A stretch of DNA of 64,000 nucleotides from Kaistella carnis (GTDB lineage Bacteria > Bacteroidota > Bacteroidia > Flavobacteriales > Weeksellaceae), in the NCBI RefSeq assembly GCF_003860585.1, contig NZ_CP034159.1, forward strand, positions 1,178,001-1,242,000. The letters run 5' to 3'. Position numbers and translations under genes: made by a program. The notes under the pieces were generated by a model, which worked only from the letters and a program-made list of their open reading frames with translations, was not told the origin of the DNA and ran no database searches. Shown here piece by piece: positions 8,187 to 16,346 of the stretch. Numbering within the stretch: the stretch's first letter is position 1; each line of letters starts with the position of its first letter.

Positions 8187-10109
8187 CTAATTCAGTTTTC
8201 TGTTAATGACACGATCCATATAATCCTGATACCACGCCTTACTTTTTAATTCACCGTTTTTAATTTCGGGCGTGTTCACTTTTCCGAGCAGATTGTCTTC
8301 ATACCCAAGATCTTTGATGTCGTAAATTCCGGTAAAATCTTTTCCATCAAAGAGGTAGATATAATTCCCAATAATAAACTGTTCTACTCCACTTGAATTT
8401 ACAATAATATAATCCTCTTTTTTATCTGAAACCAAGCTTCGTCCCCAACTCCGAATTTTTTTGTTATATCCCATTAAATCAGCCAAAGTTGGGTATATAT
8501 CCATTTGTTGCGATGGTTCATTAACCTCCCCTTTTAAGTTAAATTTGGGATTGGGTGAATAAAATAAAATAGGAATGGCAAAACGGTTCATGGCTTTTTC
8601 ATATTCAGGATAACCGATCTGATTCGTATGATCGGCAACCAACACAAATATGGTGTTTTCATACCAAGGCATTTTCTTGGCTGTTTCGAAGAATTGCTTC
8701 AGCGCGTAATCCGTATATCCAATGGGTTCATGAATTTCTAAAGGCCCTTTTTTAAACTTTCCGCGATATTTTTCCGGAACTTTAAAAGGATGATGCGAAG
8801 AGACCGAAAATAAGGTCGCCATAAAAGGTGATTTCTTCGTGTTTAAAGTTTTCGCGAAATACTGAAAAAACGGTTCGTCCCAAATTCCCCAAATTCCATC
8901 AAAATCTGCATCATTATTATATTCATTTTTTCCGTAATAATGTTTGAAACCCAAAATATTTCCGAAGCCTAAAAATCCCATGGATCCATTGGGTGCGCCA
9001 TGAAAAAAAGAAGTATCGTAACCCATATCATTAGAAACAGAAACAATAGACTGAATCTTTTGATTTGAATAAGGGGAACCCGTAAACGCATCTTTTAAAC
9101 TCGGAATTCCGGCGAGAACAGAACTCATTCCGTGAATGGACTGTCTTCCGTTGGCAAAAGCATTGGTGGCAATTAAACTCTGGGTTGCTAAACTGTCAAA
9201 AAATGGCGTGTAGGAAACAAAATCTTTAATATCTGTATTTTTATTAAAGGCGCCCGAATACTCTTTACCAAAACTTTCCAGGATGAAGATGACGATATTG
9301 GGTTTTGGATCTACGCCATCCCGGTGGTATAGTTTATAAGGTTTAATATTTTCAGTAATGAAACTTTCATCTACAAAATGCACCTCGCGGAAATTATTGG
9401 TATTCAAAGTTCTGAAAAAGGAGAAAACGCTGTTCAACACCAGATTTCCCTGAGAAGGTTTTTTCACATAACGGTTAGCATCAACCAAATTGATGGGCCT
9501 TGTAGAATGTTTAAAATCGCCCCGAATCCCGCCCACAACCAGTAAGGCTGTTAGGCATAAAGTGACAGTAGAAAAAATAAAATAAGGAATTAATTTTACA
9601 GGTTTTTGAATAGGAACTTTTACTCTTTTATATAAGAAAATCCACAACGCAATCAATGCGACAAACCAAATTACGACAAAAGGATGCTCTGCAATTGAAG
9701 TGAAAAATATTTTTCCAATATTATTTTCATGCTGTGCAACATTCATTACCGCAGTAGTTAAGCGCGCCTGGGAGAATTTATAATACACAAAATCACCGAA
9801 ATTCATACTGTACGCAATCCCATTCGTAATGAAATAGAGATAAAAAAGAAACTTCTGATATCCTTTCTTTGTATTGATGAGGATAGGAATTAAACTAAGC
9901 AAAATAAAAAGTGAATTCACATACAAAATTGCCGTAGTATCAAAAGCAATCCCGTGATAAGCAAGTTTAAGATATTCCCCAATTCCCTCCACCGGAATTA
10001 AATTTTTATTGAAGAACCAAAATAGCAATCTCGCAACCTGATAAAAAAAGTAGGCCAATGCGAGTCGGTAAATCAGCGCCAAAATTTCGTGAAATCTAAT
10101 TTCTTTCAT
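8187..10109 (-). CDS. LTA synthase-family sulfatase-fold phosphoglycerol transferase
   Basis: A 640-residue membrane enzyme with five predicted helices in the first ~195 residues, then an extracytoplasmic alkaline-phosphatase/sulfatase-fold domain (~residues 270-600). Landmarks are NIVIFILESFGKEYSG (metal ligand Glu), GRQSIHGMSSVLAGIPSL (probable Ser nucleophile region), SVSSHHPFKVP and LVADHTNQIG (Asp-His metal ligands). Gram-negative relatives transfer phosphoglycerol or phosphoethanolamine groups to envelope glycans or lipids; the true acceptor here is unknown. It is a single gene with a -7 element upstream, divergent from pssA. Confidence 0.85.
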   Translation of the reverse strand: MKEIRFHEILALIYRLALAYFFYQVARLLFWFFNKNLIPVEGIGEYLKLAYHGIAFDTTAILYVNSLFILLSLIPILINTKKGYQKFLFYLYFITNGIAYSMNFGDFVYYKFSQARLTTAVMNVAQHENNIGKIFFTSIAEHPFVVIWFVALIALWIFLYKRVKVPIQKPVKLIPYFIFSTVTLCLTALLVVGGIRGDFKHSTRPINLVDANRYVKKPSQGNLVLNSVFSFFRTLNTNNFREVHFVDESFITENIKPYKLYHRDGVDPKPNIVIFILESFGKEYSGAFNKNTDIKDFVSYTPFFDSLATQSLIATNAFANGRQSIHGMSSVLAGIPSLKDAFTGSPYSNQKIQSIVSVSNDMGYDTSFFHGAPNGSMGFLGFGNILGFKHYYGKNEYNNDADFDGIWGIWDEPFFQYFAKTLNTKKSPFMATLFSVSSHHPFKVPEKYRGKFKKGPLEIHEPIGYTDYALKQFFETAKKMPWYENTIFVLVADHTNQIGYPEYEKAMNRFAIPILFYSPNPKFNLKGEVNEPSQQMDIYPTLADLMGYNKKIRSWGRSLVSDKKEDYIIVNSSGVEQFIIGNYIYLFDGKDFTGIYDIKDLGYEDNLLGKVNTPEIKNGELKSKAWYQDYMDRVINRKLN

Positions 10110-10132
10110 AGAATATTATCAAAATAATCCTG

Positions 10133-10140
10133 CAAATTTA
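10133..10140 (-). promoter_or_regulatory. -7 promoter element (TAAATTTG) of the sulfatase-fold gene
   Basis: TAAATTTG on the minus strand lies 23 bp upstream of the start codon at 10109. Confidence 0.6.
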
Positions 10141-10211
10141 CATTAATTTAGTGTTTCCAAATTTGGAAAACAATGCTGGTAAAACATCGGGAATCATTTT
10201 AATAAAAACCT

Positions 10212-10219
10212 TACTTTTG
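10212..10219 (+). promoter_or_regulatory. -7 promoter element (TACTTTTG) of pssA, directly abutting the start codon
   Basis: TACTTTTG ends 5 nt before the ATG at 10225. With transcription starting 4-7 nt past the element, the mRNA would be practically leaderless. This also argues against the GTG at 10219 as the start. Confidence 0.6.
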
Positions 10220-10224
10220 TGTTT

Positions 10225-10941
10225 ATGAACTTTATCAAGAACAATCTGGCAAATGTTTTCACGCTGGCCAATTTATTTTCCGGCAGTATTGGGGTAATCA
10301 ATTTAATTACAGGGAATTACGAAATTACCGCCATCTGCATCATTCTTTCCTTAATTCTGGATTTTTTCGATGGATTCATTGCGCGGGCGATGAAATCAAA
10401 TTCTGAGCTCGGTGTTCAGTTGGATTCTCTTGCCGATATGGTCAGTTTCGGACTTCTTCCCGGTGTGGTTATGTACAAAGCTTTGGAACCTTTTAGCACG
10501 CAGTTTTTGGGAGTCGATCTCCCTTTTGAAATTAAATATATCGGACTTTTCATCACTTTATTTTCATGTTTAAGACTGGCCATTTTTAATTTAGATGATG
10601 AGCAGACTTATTATTTTAAAGGTTTAAATACACCTTCCAATACGATTTTAATCTTCGGATTATACTATGCATTCATGGAAACAGGTGCTTTTAAAATTTT
10701 CTTTGATCATTCAGCGCTTTTAATTTTGATCACTTTAATCTCTTCATTTCTTCTGGTAAGTCCTGTAAAAATGATTTCAATGAAATTTAAGTCCATGAAA
10801 ATTGAGGATAATTATCCTAAAGTGGCCTTAGCCATTGGCGTGATTTTAATTCTGATCTTCTTTAAAACGGTCGGGATTCCTTTATCGATGTTATATTATA
10901 TCTTAATTTCCGTAATTTTTCAAAAACAATTGAAAGCATAA
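10225..10941 (+). CDS. pssA: CDP-diacylglycerol--serine O-phosphatidyltransferase
   Basis: A 238-residue integral membrane enzyme that makes phosphatidylserine from CDP-diacylglycerol and serine, the precursor of phosphatidylethanolamine. The CDP-alcohol phosphatidyltransferase signature is complete: DG-x2-AR-x8-G-x3-D-x3-D in FDGFIARAMKSNSELGVQ followed by LDSLAD (~residues 46-70). About seven membrane helices follow the N-terminal segment. The start at 10225 was chosen because the promoter element would lie inside the coding sequence if the GTG at 10219 were used. Confidence 0.95.
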   Translation: MNFIKNNLANVFTLANLFSGSIGVINLITGNYEITAICIILSLILDFFDGFIARAMKSNSELGVQLDSLADMVSFGLLPGVVMYKALEPFSTQFLGVDLPFEIKYIGLFITLFSCLRLAIFNLDDEQTYYFKGLNTPSNTILIFGLYYAFMETGAFKIFFDHSALLILITLISSFLLVSPVKMISMKFKSMKIEDNYPKVALAIGVILILIFFKTVGIPLSMLYYILISVIFQKQLKA

Positions 10942-11005
10942 AACTTTCAAACCTTAATAGATTTGGACAAGTCTTGGCTTGCTCCTACACCACAAAATAA
11001 AAAGA

Positions 11006-11770
11006 ATGAATTTAAAACTCCATAAACCACTATGTATCTTTGATTTAGAAACAACCGGAGTTCAGGTGGCGAAAGATCGGATCGTCGAAATTTCAATTTT
11101 AAAAGTTAATCCTGATGCTTCGCGGGAGAGCAAAACCTGGCTGGTTAATCCTGAAATGCCGATTCCGAAAGAGTCATCAGACATCCACGGAATTACGGAT
11201 GAAAAAGTGAAAGACTCGCCAAAATTTAAAGAAATTGCCGGCAAAGTTCTGGAAATGATTTCGGGCTGCGATTTGGGTGGTTTTAATTCTAACCGTTTTG
11301 ATGTTCCTCTTTTAGCGGAAGAACTTTTGAGAGCCGGTCTGGATTTCGATCTGAGTAAATTTAAACTGGTTGATGCGCAAACCATTTTCCATAAAATGGA
11401 ACCGCGTAATTTAACGGCAGCTTATCAGTTTTACTGTAGAAAGAACCTTGAAAATGCGCATTCCGCAGAAGCGGACGTCTTGGCAACTTTCGAAGTTTTA
11501 GATGCGCAGGTGGGCCACTATCCGGATTTACCAAACGATATCGCCGGTTTAAGCGAAATATCTTCTCATCATAAATTTGCAGATTTAGCAGGTTTCATCG
11601 CTTTTGACAAAGAAAATAAAGAAGTTTTCACTTTCGGTAAATATAAAGGTCAAAGAGTAAAAGAGGTTTTTCAGAAAGATCTGGGATATTACGGCTGGAT
11701 TCAGAATGCCGATTTTCCTTTGTACACGAAGAAAGTTTTAACTTCTATTCAATTAAGAAGCAAGTTCTAA
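11006..11770 (+). CDS. DEDD-family 3'-5' exonuclease (DnaQ-like) with C-terminal DUF3820-type domain
   Basis: A 254-residue protein. The N-terminal exonuclease domain shows ExoI FDLETTG (~11-17), ExoII in GGFNSNRFDVPLL (~90-102) and ExoIII in HSAEADVLAT (~151-160), so all four acidic metal ligands and the His are present. The last ~40 residues (FTFGKYKGQRVKEVF... YYGWI) form a small domain often appended to such nucleases. Its role may be RNA or DNA end trimming or proofreading; it is not necessarily the replicative epsilon subunit. The start is placed at ATG 11006 because the upstream in-frame codons lack similarity to the family. Confidence 0.88.
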   Translation: MNLKLHKPLCIFDLETTGVQVAKDRIVEISILKVNPDASRESKTWLVNPEMPIPKESSDIHGITDEKVKDSPKFKEIAGKVLEMISGCDLGGFNSNRFDVPLLAEELLRAGLDFDLSKFKLVDAQTIFHKMEPRNLTAAYQFYCRKNLENAHSAEADVLATFEVLDAQVGHYPDLPNDIAGLSEISSHHKFADLAGFIAFDKENKEVFTFGKYKGQRVKEVFQKDLGYYGWIQNADFPLYTKKVLTSIQLRSKF

Positions 11771-11804
11771 AGAACACTTCCTACCATTAAATAAATCTGA
11801 TCTT

Positions 11805-12227
11805 ATGGCGTCTCTGGTAAAATTTAAATATTACAATAACAGCCTTGAAGCCAATCGCGACAAGCAGATTCTCGCAAATAATGGGTTACAAAGTTTTATC
11901 GCCAATGAACAGACCATACAGTCAGACTGGCTTTTGTCCCAAGCCTTGGGAGGAATACAGCTCCAGGTTTTTGAGGATGAAAAAGAAAAAGCAGAAGAGA
12001 TTTTAAAGAACTTTTTAGAAAATGAACATATGGAGTTAGAGGTCGAGCATACGATTTCTAACCCTGAATTTAATTTCACCTGCCCGAAATGCGGTTCCAA
12101 TCATCTTTATAGAGATGAAAATCCCGGAGGATTATTTGGCGTTTCTCTTCTCTTTTTCGGTTTTCCTATAAAATCACCAAGCCCTATTTATCATTGTTAT
12201 TATTGCAATAACGAATTTAAAATATAG
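11805..12227 (+). CDS. DUF2007-type protein with C-terminal zinc ribbon
   Basis: A 140-residue protein. The N-terminal ~70 residues ('LVKFKYYNNSLEANRDKQIL...' through 'GGIQLQVFEDEKEKAEEIL') resemble the DUF2007 putative signal-transducing domain, a ferredoxin-like fold. The C-terminus has two Cys pairs, CPKCGSNH and HCYYCNNEF, that form a probable zinc ribbon. Function unknown. It lies 34 bp after the exonuclease gene and 51 bp before the FAH-family gene, so it may be cotranscribed with them. Confidence 0.75.
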   Translation: MASLVKFKYYNNSLEANRDKQILANNGLQSFIANEQTIQSDWLLSQALGGIQLQVFEDEKEKAEEILKNFLENEHMELEVEHTISNPEFNFTCPKCGSNHLYRDENPGGLFGVSLLFFGFPIKSPSPIYHCYYCNNEFKI

Positions 12228-12278
12228 CAAGAGTTTTAAAAAAACATCATCTAAAAGTTAACTAAAACCATTTATAGA

Positions 12279-12887
12279 ATGAAAATAATTTGCATCGGCC
12301 GAAATTACGCAGAACATGCACAGGAATTAGGAAATGAAGTTCCCGAAAGTCCTGTCATTTTCATGAAACCTGATACCGCGGTTTTAAAGAAAGGCAGTGA
12401 TTTTTATATCCCGGAATTTTCAGACGACGTGCATTATGAACTGGAAGTTGTGCTGAAAATATCAAAAGGTGGAAAATATATACAGGATGAGAATGCTGAT
12501 AAATATTATGATGAAATCGGTTTAGGTATTGATTTTACAGCCAGAGATCTGCAAAGTAAATTAAAAGAAAAAGGACTTCCGTGGGAATTGGCAAAAGGCT
12601 TTGATGGAAGTGCGGTGCTTTCAGAATTTTATAAAAAAGAAAATTTCAATATGAAAAATCTGAACTTCTCTTTAAGAAAAAATAAGGAAGAAGTGCAGAA
12701 TGGAACTACGTCGATGATGATTTTCTCCCCGGAAAAGATCATTGCCTTTGTCTCCCAATACTTTACATTGCGAGTGGGCGATTTAATTTTCACGGGTACG
12801 CCAAAAGGCGTGGGAAAGGTTTCAGAGAACGATATGCTCCAAGCATTCCTGGAAGATGAAAAAGTATTTGATTTGCGAATTCAGTAG
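12279..12887 (+). CDS. Fumarylacetoacetate hydrolase-family protein
   Basis: A 202-residue single-domain FAH-fold protein. It opens IICIGRNYAEHAQELG, with metal-binding acidic residues in HYELEVVL (~55-62) and GLGIDFTARDLQ (~85-96), then GTTSMMIF and GDLIFTGTPKGVG near the C-terminus. Family members cleave or decarboxylate acylpyruvates, oxaloacetate or related 2-keto acids using Mg2+. The short length fits the acylpyruvase/oxaloacetate decarboxylase subgroup rather than true fumarylacetoacetase. The exact substrate is unassigned. Confidence 0.9.
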   Translation: MKIICIGRNYAEHAQELGNEVPESPVIFMKPDTAVLKKGSDFYIPEFSDDVHYELEVVLKISKGGKYIQDENADKYYDEIGLGIDFTARDLQSKLKEKGLPWELAKGFDGSAVLSEFYKKENFNMKNLNFSLRKNKEEVQNGTTSMMIFSPEKIIAFVSQYFTLRVGDLIFTGTPKGVGKVSENDMLQAFLEDEKVFDLRIQ

Positions 12888-12945
12888 GTTCTGACTTGAC
12901 GGTCTCGGTTAATATTTGTAACTTTAAGGAACAAAATTTAAAATC

Positions 12946-13380
12946 ATGATAAATATTATTTTACCTGTAGATTTTTCAGAAGCCACTGATAAATTAGTAG
13001 AAGGCGCACTGAAATTTGCAAAGGAAACGAAGGGAAAAATATGCTTGATTCACGTGGCACCTTCCGATATTGGTTTTGCAATTGGGGACATGGGATTTCA
13101 GTATTTTCCTGAAGTTGAACAGAACGAAATTAAGCAGGAACTCATGCAGCTCAACAATTTGGAGCAACGAATTATTGCACAAGGCGTCGATTGTGAGCAT
13201 CTGCTGAAACAAGGCGTTGCCGGTGATATTATTTTAGAATACGCCAAAGAAAAAAAAGCCAGTTATATGGTGATGGGTTCTCACGGACGCAGCAATATGT
13301 ATGATGTATTCGTGGGCAGTTTAACAAAAGAGCTTACCCGCAGATCGCCAATTCCTGTTTTGGTTATTCCGATTCATTAA
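12946..13380 (+). CDS. Universal stress protein (UspA family)
   Basis: A 144-residue single-domain protein. It opens with IILPVDFSEATDKLVEGAL and ends with the ATP-binding signature G-x2-G-x9-G-S in GSHGRSNMYDVFVGS, followed by the terminal strand PIPVLVIP. This is the ATP-binding subclass. The gene stands alone between FAH and a strong terminator. Family function is stress survival, with no defined reaction. Confidence 0.92.
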   Translation: MINIILPVDFSEATDKLVEGALKFAKETKGKICLIHVAPSDIGFAIGDMGFQYFPEVEQNEIKQELMQLNNLEQRIIAQGVDCEHLLKQGVAGDIILEYAKEKKASYMVMGSHGRSNMYDVFVGSLTKELTRRSPIPVLVIPIH

Positions 13381-13401
13381 TAAATCCTAACATGATATAA
13401 G

Positions 13402-13432
13402 AAATCCCGAAATTGAAATAATTTCGGGATTT
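13402..13432. terminator. Bidirectional terminator between usp and the DUF6341 gene
   Basis: A perfect 12-bp stem (AAATCCCGAAAT / ATTTCGGGATTT) with a 7-nt loop, between two convergent genes (usp on plus, DUF6341 on minus). Confidence 0.85.
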
Positions 13433-13454
13433 TTATAGTAAAAAGGGATATCAA

Positions 13455-13691
13455 TTATTTACTTTCTTTGTTGTAAATTCTAGGGTCGTAGTAAGGATGA
13501 TGACCTTCTGTAGGAGAAAAATACTCCTTGTCTTCATCACCTCCCAAAACTTTAAGTAAAACATAACACCAGTAACAAAACAACGCTGTTGCAACAAAGA
13601 AGAGAACCCAGTTCACAAAATTAGATGCGAAATCAAAAAAGCCGAAAGACCATTTGAAAAACCTGCTGATTAGTAGAAATATTGATGTCAT
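13455..13691 (-). CDS. DUF6341-like small membrane protein
   Basis: A 78-residue protein starting MTSIFLLISRFFKWSF. It has one strong membrane helix (~residues 27-48, WVLFFVATALFCYWCYVLL) and an acidic, Pro/His/Tyr-rich tail. Size, topology and placement beside the 301-residue DUF6427-like gene fit the DUF6341 family of Flavobacteriia. An upstream in-frame start at 13751 exists, but it would place a -7 element inside the coding region and overlap the divergent gene, so the ATG at 13691 is preferred. Function unknown. Confidence 0.65.
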   Translation of the reverse strand: MTSIFLLISRFFKWSFGFFDFASNFVNWVLFFVATALFCYWCYVLLKVLGGDEDKEYFSPTEGHHPYYDPRIYNKESK

Positions 13692-13708
13692 TATTTTCTT
13701 TTTTAAAT

Positions 13709-13726
13709 TAACTTTGCACAAATTTA
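13709..13726. promoter_or_regulatory. Back-to-back divergent promoter elements (TAACTTTG plus, TAAATTTG minus)
   Basis: TAACTTTG on the plus strand (13709-13716) serves DUF6427, and TAAATTTG on the minus strand (13719-13726) serves DUF6341. Only 2 bp separate them, so two polymerases could not occupy the site together. Expression of the two genes may be mutually exclusive or buffered. Confidence 0.55.
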
Positions 13727-13732
13727 TAAAAA

Positions 13733-14638
13733 ATGTTTCGATTACTTTCAAAAGAAAGCAATATTTTTTCAGTTCCGGTTTATATCGGGGTTCTTCTCTT
13801 GATCGTCATTAGTTTTAACTTTTTAGATTTCAACACTTTAGAACTTATTTCAGCCGCCGTAACTTTTGGCGGTGTTGCTTTAGGATACTTTTGTTTTAAT
13901 GCCATTGCATTGAATTATCAGACCCATTTACCTTTGTTTTTGTACACGGTGTTTGTTTTCGCATTATATCCGGGTGATCTGGATATCGGCATCGCAGTGG
14001 CGCTTTTCACCAACTCCATTATCATTTTACTTTTAACCAATGATGATGTTTCGGTGCGTAACTACTCTTATATTTTAGTGGGAGCTATTTTGGCCTTCAA
14101 TTTTATTTTTCTGCCGACCACTTGGCCCATGACGATTTTTGTGATTTTCCATATTATTGGAACCTCAGACCGAATCGGTTTGCACATGTTCAGATTATTA
14201 TTCGGAATTACCCTCGTTATTTTATCTTATCTGGGGATTGCCTATTTCTTTAATTTAAATTCATTTAATCCTGCCTATTTTCCATTTAAAGGGTTAAAAT
14301 TAATGACGAAATTTGACAATCTTTACTGGCTGACTCCAATTCTCTTGTTATTGATTCACGCAGTGATGGATCATTTCAGAAACTTTAACAGAAAAAGCCC
14401 CACCAGCAGATTTAAATATACTTTTTTACTCGTATTTTCTCTGGCCCAATTAATTACGATTATTCTTTATATGGGAAAAACGTACGAATATTTACTTTTG
14501 CTCGCTTTACCGGCCTCCATCATTCTAAGCCGGATGCTGCGATTTTCTAAAAAATACTGGATGCAGGAAGTGGGTTTGTGGGTGATTATTGCGTGTCTTA
14601 TCATTTTTAAACTTTCGACTTATTTTAATTTTTACTAA
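13733..14638 (+). CDS. DUF6427-like polytopic membrane protein
   Basis: A 301-residue, highly hydrophobic protein with nine or ten predicted helices and almost no charged loops. Length and a conserved opening (MFRLLSKESNIFSVPVYI) match the flavobacterial DUF6427 family, which is often found with DUF6341 and upp or purD. Here upp is 42 kb away. A promoter element gives a leader of only about 10 nt. Function unknown. Confidence 0.7.
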   Translation: MFRLLSKESNIFSVPVYIGVLLLIVISFNFLDFNTLELISAAVTFGGVALGYFCFNAIALNYQTHLPLFLYTVFVFALYPGDLDIGIAVALFTNSIIILLLTNDDVSVRNYSYILVGAILAFNFIFLPTTWPMTIFVIFHIIGTSDRIGLHMFRLLFGITLVILSYLGIAYFFNLNSFNPAYFPFKGLKLMTKFDNLYWLTPILLLLIHAVMDHFRNFNRKSPTSRFKYTFLLVFSLAQLITIILYMGKTYEYLLLLALPASIILSRMLRFSKKYWMQEVGLWVIIACLIIFKLSTYFNFY

Positions 14639-14645
14639 AAAGATC

Positions 14646-15230
14646 ATGATTCAAATTGACGATAAATTAATTTCTGAAGATATTTTTTCTGAAGAATTTG
14701 TATGTAACCTCAGCAAATGCAAAGGCGCATGTTGTGTAGAAGGCGATGTGGGAGCACCACTGGACAAAAGTGAAACCGAAATACTGGACCGTATTTACGA
14801 ACAAGTAAAACCTTATCTCCGTCCGGAAGGAATTGCAGCAATCGAGAAACAGGGGAAATGGGAAATTGATCCGCGCGACAACGATTTCGTAACGCCAATG
14901 GTAGAAGATAAAGAATGTGCCTATGTAATTTTTGATGAAAAAGGAATTACAAAGTGCGGAATTGAAAAAGCCTACGAAGATGGCGCTGTAGATTGGCAGA
15001 AACCCATTTCATGTCACCTTTATCCTATTCGTGTAGATGAATACAGAACGTTTACGGCACTCAACTACCACAAGTGGGACATATGCAGCGATGCCTGTAC
15101 TCTGGGCCGGGAATTACAGGTTCCGATCTACAAATTTGTAAAAATTCCTTTAATCAGAAAATATGGAGAAGAATTTTACCAGACACTTTGCGATGCTGCA
15201 GATGAGTGGAAAAAAGAATACGGTTCTTAA
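14646..15230 (+). CDS. DUF3109 cysteine-rich protein
   Basis: A 194-residue soluble protein beginning MIQIDDKLISEDIFSEEFVCNL. It has a Cys cluster C-x4-C-x3-CC (residues ~20-29, CNLSKCKGACC) and further Cys in KECAYVIF, TKCGIEKA, SCHLYPI and DICSDACTL. This pattern is typical of DUF3109/YkgJ-like proteins thought to bind a metal or Fe-S centre. The start at 14646 (not the in-frame ATG inside the upstream gene) is supported by the family N-terminus. It begins 7 bp after the stop of DUF6427, so the two are probably cotranscribed. Confidence 0.85.
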   Translation: MIQIDDKLISEDIFSEEFVCNLSKCKGACCVEGDVGAPLDKSETEILDRIYEQVKPYLRPEGIAAIEKQGKWEIDPRDNDFVTPMVEDKECAYVIFDEKGITKCGIEKAYEDGAVDWQKPISCHLYPIRVDEYRTFTALNYHKWDICSDACTLGRELQVPIYKFVKIPLIRKYGEEFYQTLCDAADEWKKEYGS

Positions 15231-15254
15231 AATAATTTTTAACTTTAAGCTAAA

Positions 15255-15899
15255 ATGTCTGAACATTTTGAAATTTTAGATATCTATAAAGCCGTCATTT
15301 CATTGATTGCCGGATTGATTCTGGGATTTGAACGTGAAATGAAGGATAAATCTGCGGGTTTAAAAACAATTACCATCATTTGCCTGGGTTCTACTCTATT
15401 TTCTATCCTTTCCTATAAATTAGCAGGAAATGGCGATCCAACCAGGATCGCTTCATACATTGTGAGCGGAATCGGATTCCTGGGCGCAGGTGTTATTTTT
15501 AAAGAAGGTTTTAATGTTTACGGCTTAACCACAGCCGGCATCATCTGGATCGCAGCCGCTATCGGAATGTCGATCGGCTTTGGTGAAATTTATATTGCTT
15601 TTGTCTTTCTTCTTGTAGCCCTCGTGGTGATGTATGTTTCTAAAGTTTTATCGAAGCATTTTCTGTCGTATCATCATAACAGAATATTAAAGTTTAAAAT
15701 TCCCAGTGCGCAGTTCGTTCAAAAGAAAGTAATCGTAAGGGAAATAAAAAAAATCTCGAAAGTTGCCTACCAAATTGCCATGGAGAAAAAAGAAGACTTC
15801 ATTGTTGTAACCATGGATCTTCATATTACCAATAAACAGATCGATGAACTGGAAATCTACCTCATCGAAAATGAAAATGTAGAATCTTTCAGCTATTAA
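15255..15899 (+). CDS. MgtC/SapB-family membrane protein
   Basis: A 214-residue protein. The N-terminal ~130 residues carry four or five membrane helices with the family sequences AGLILGFEREMKDKSAGLKT and GIGFLGAGVIFKEG, followed by TTAGIIWIAAAIGM. A cytoplasmic ACT-like C-terminal domain of ~75 residues follows. MgtC-type proteins are linked to Mg2+ limitation and modulate the F-ATPase or Mg transport in some pathogens; the role here is unknown. It is the last chromosomal gene before the island junction. Confidence 0.9.
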   Translation: MSEHFEILDIYKAVISLIAGLILGFEREMKDKSAGLKTITIICLGSTLFSILSYKLAGNGDPTRIASYIVSGIGFLGAGVIFKEGFNVYGLTTAGIIWIAAAIGMSIGFGEIYIAFVFLLVALVVMYVSKVLSKHFLSYHHNRILKFKIPSAQFVQKKVIVREIKKISKVAYQIAMEKKEDFIVVTMDLHITNKQIDELEIYLIENENVESFSY

Positions 15900-15915
15900 A
15901 TAGAAGTTTATCTTT

Positions 15916-16020
15916 AAAAAAAATCCGTCTCGAATGAACGAGACGGATTTTATATGTAAAAGAAAAAATTACTTTTTCAATTCTTCCAAAAACTCATCGT
16001 GAGAGATTTTGGTTTCTTTT
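15916..16020 (-). repeat. Left direct repeat: duplicated 3' end of tig plus its terminator
   Basis: This stretch matches 31446-31549 with only four substitutions and one extra base by eye. On the minus strand it encodes the last 16 tig codons (KETKISHDEFLEELKK, stop), and both differences within coding DNA are synonymous. The rest is the terminator hairpin. It marks the left end of a ~15.4-kb island whose right end lies inside the real tig gene. This looks like an attachment-site duplication or the product of homologous exchange with another strain. Confidence 0.85.
15921..15950. terminator. Terminator of the DUF2931 array (tig-derived)
   Basis: A perfect 12-bp stem AAATCCGTCTCG / CGAGACGGATTT with a 6-nt loop. 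On the minus strand it is followed by a T run. It terminates the island operon and may also serve mgtC from the other side. Confidence 0.85.
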
Positions 16021-16336
16021 AAGCATATACGATATAAAACTATTTTACTAAATACGCTAAGTAATTGAGTGTAATATCACTATTAGTGGTGCTGCTTTCT
16101 TTTAATCCATAAGAACCGGTTACTTGCCCACTGCGTATAGTTCTCTCTGCCTTTGGCAGTCCACAAATGAGTTCTTTTTTTTCATTGCTGAAATAGCCAT
16201 GATGAATCTCAACGGGATAGCTTTCTGATGCGGTAACGGTAACTTGTTAGGGGAAGTTTACTTTTCCAATTTTTCCTTTCTCCTGACAAGACAGGAAAAA
16301 TAGTGACACTAAAAATGGTAATAGAATTTTATTCAT
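16021..16336 (-). pseudogene. Broken DUF2931 lipoprotein gene (eleventh paralogue)
   Basis: Minus-strand translation gives a lipoprotein signal nearly identical to the two neighbouring paralogues (MNKILLPFLVSLFFLSCQ). The family sequence then continues in the same frame: SYPVEIHHGYFSNEKKELICG, and LNYLAYLVK where intact copies have LTYVAYAEK. In-frame stops fall after residue ~29 (TAA where intact copies have Tyr), in the 'LVK-FY' segment and just before the junction. Homology ends at the tig-derived repeat, so about two thirds of the gene is gone. The 10-bp spacing to the next paralogue matches the rest of the array. Confidence 0.85.
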
Positions 16337-16346
16337 TCTTTAAATT

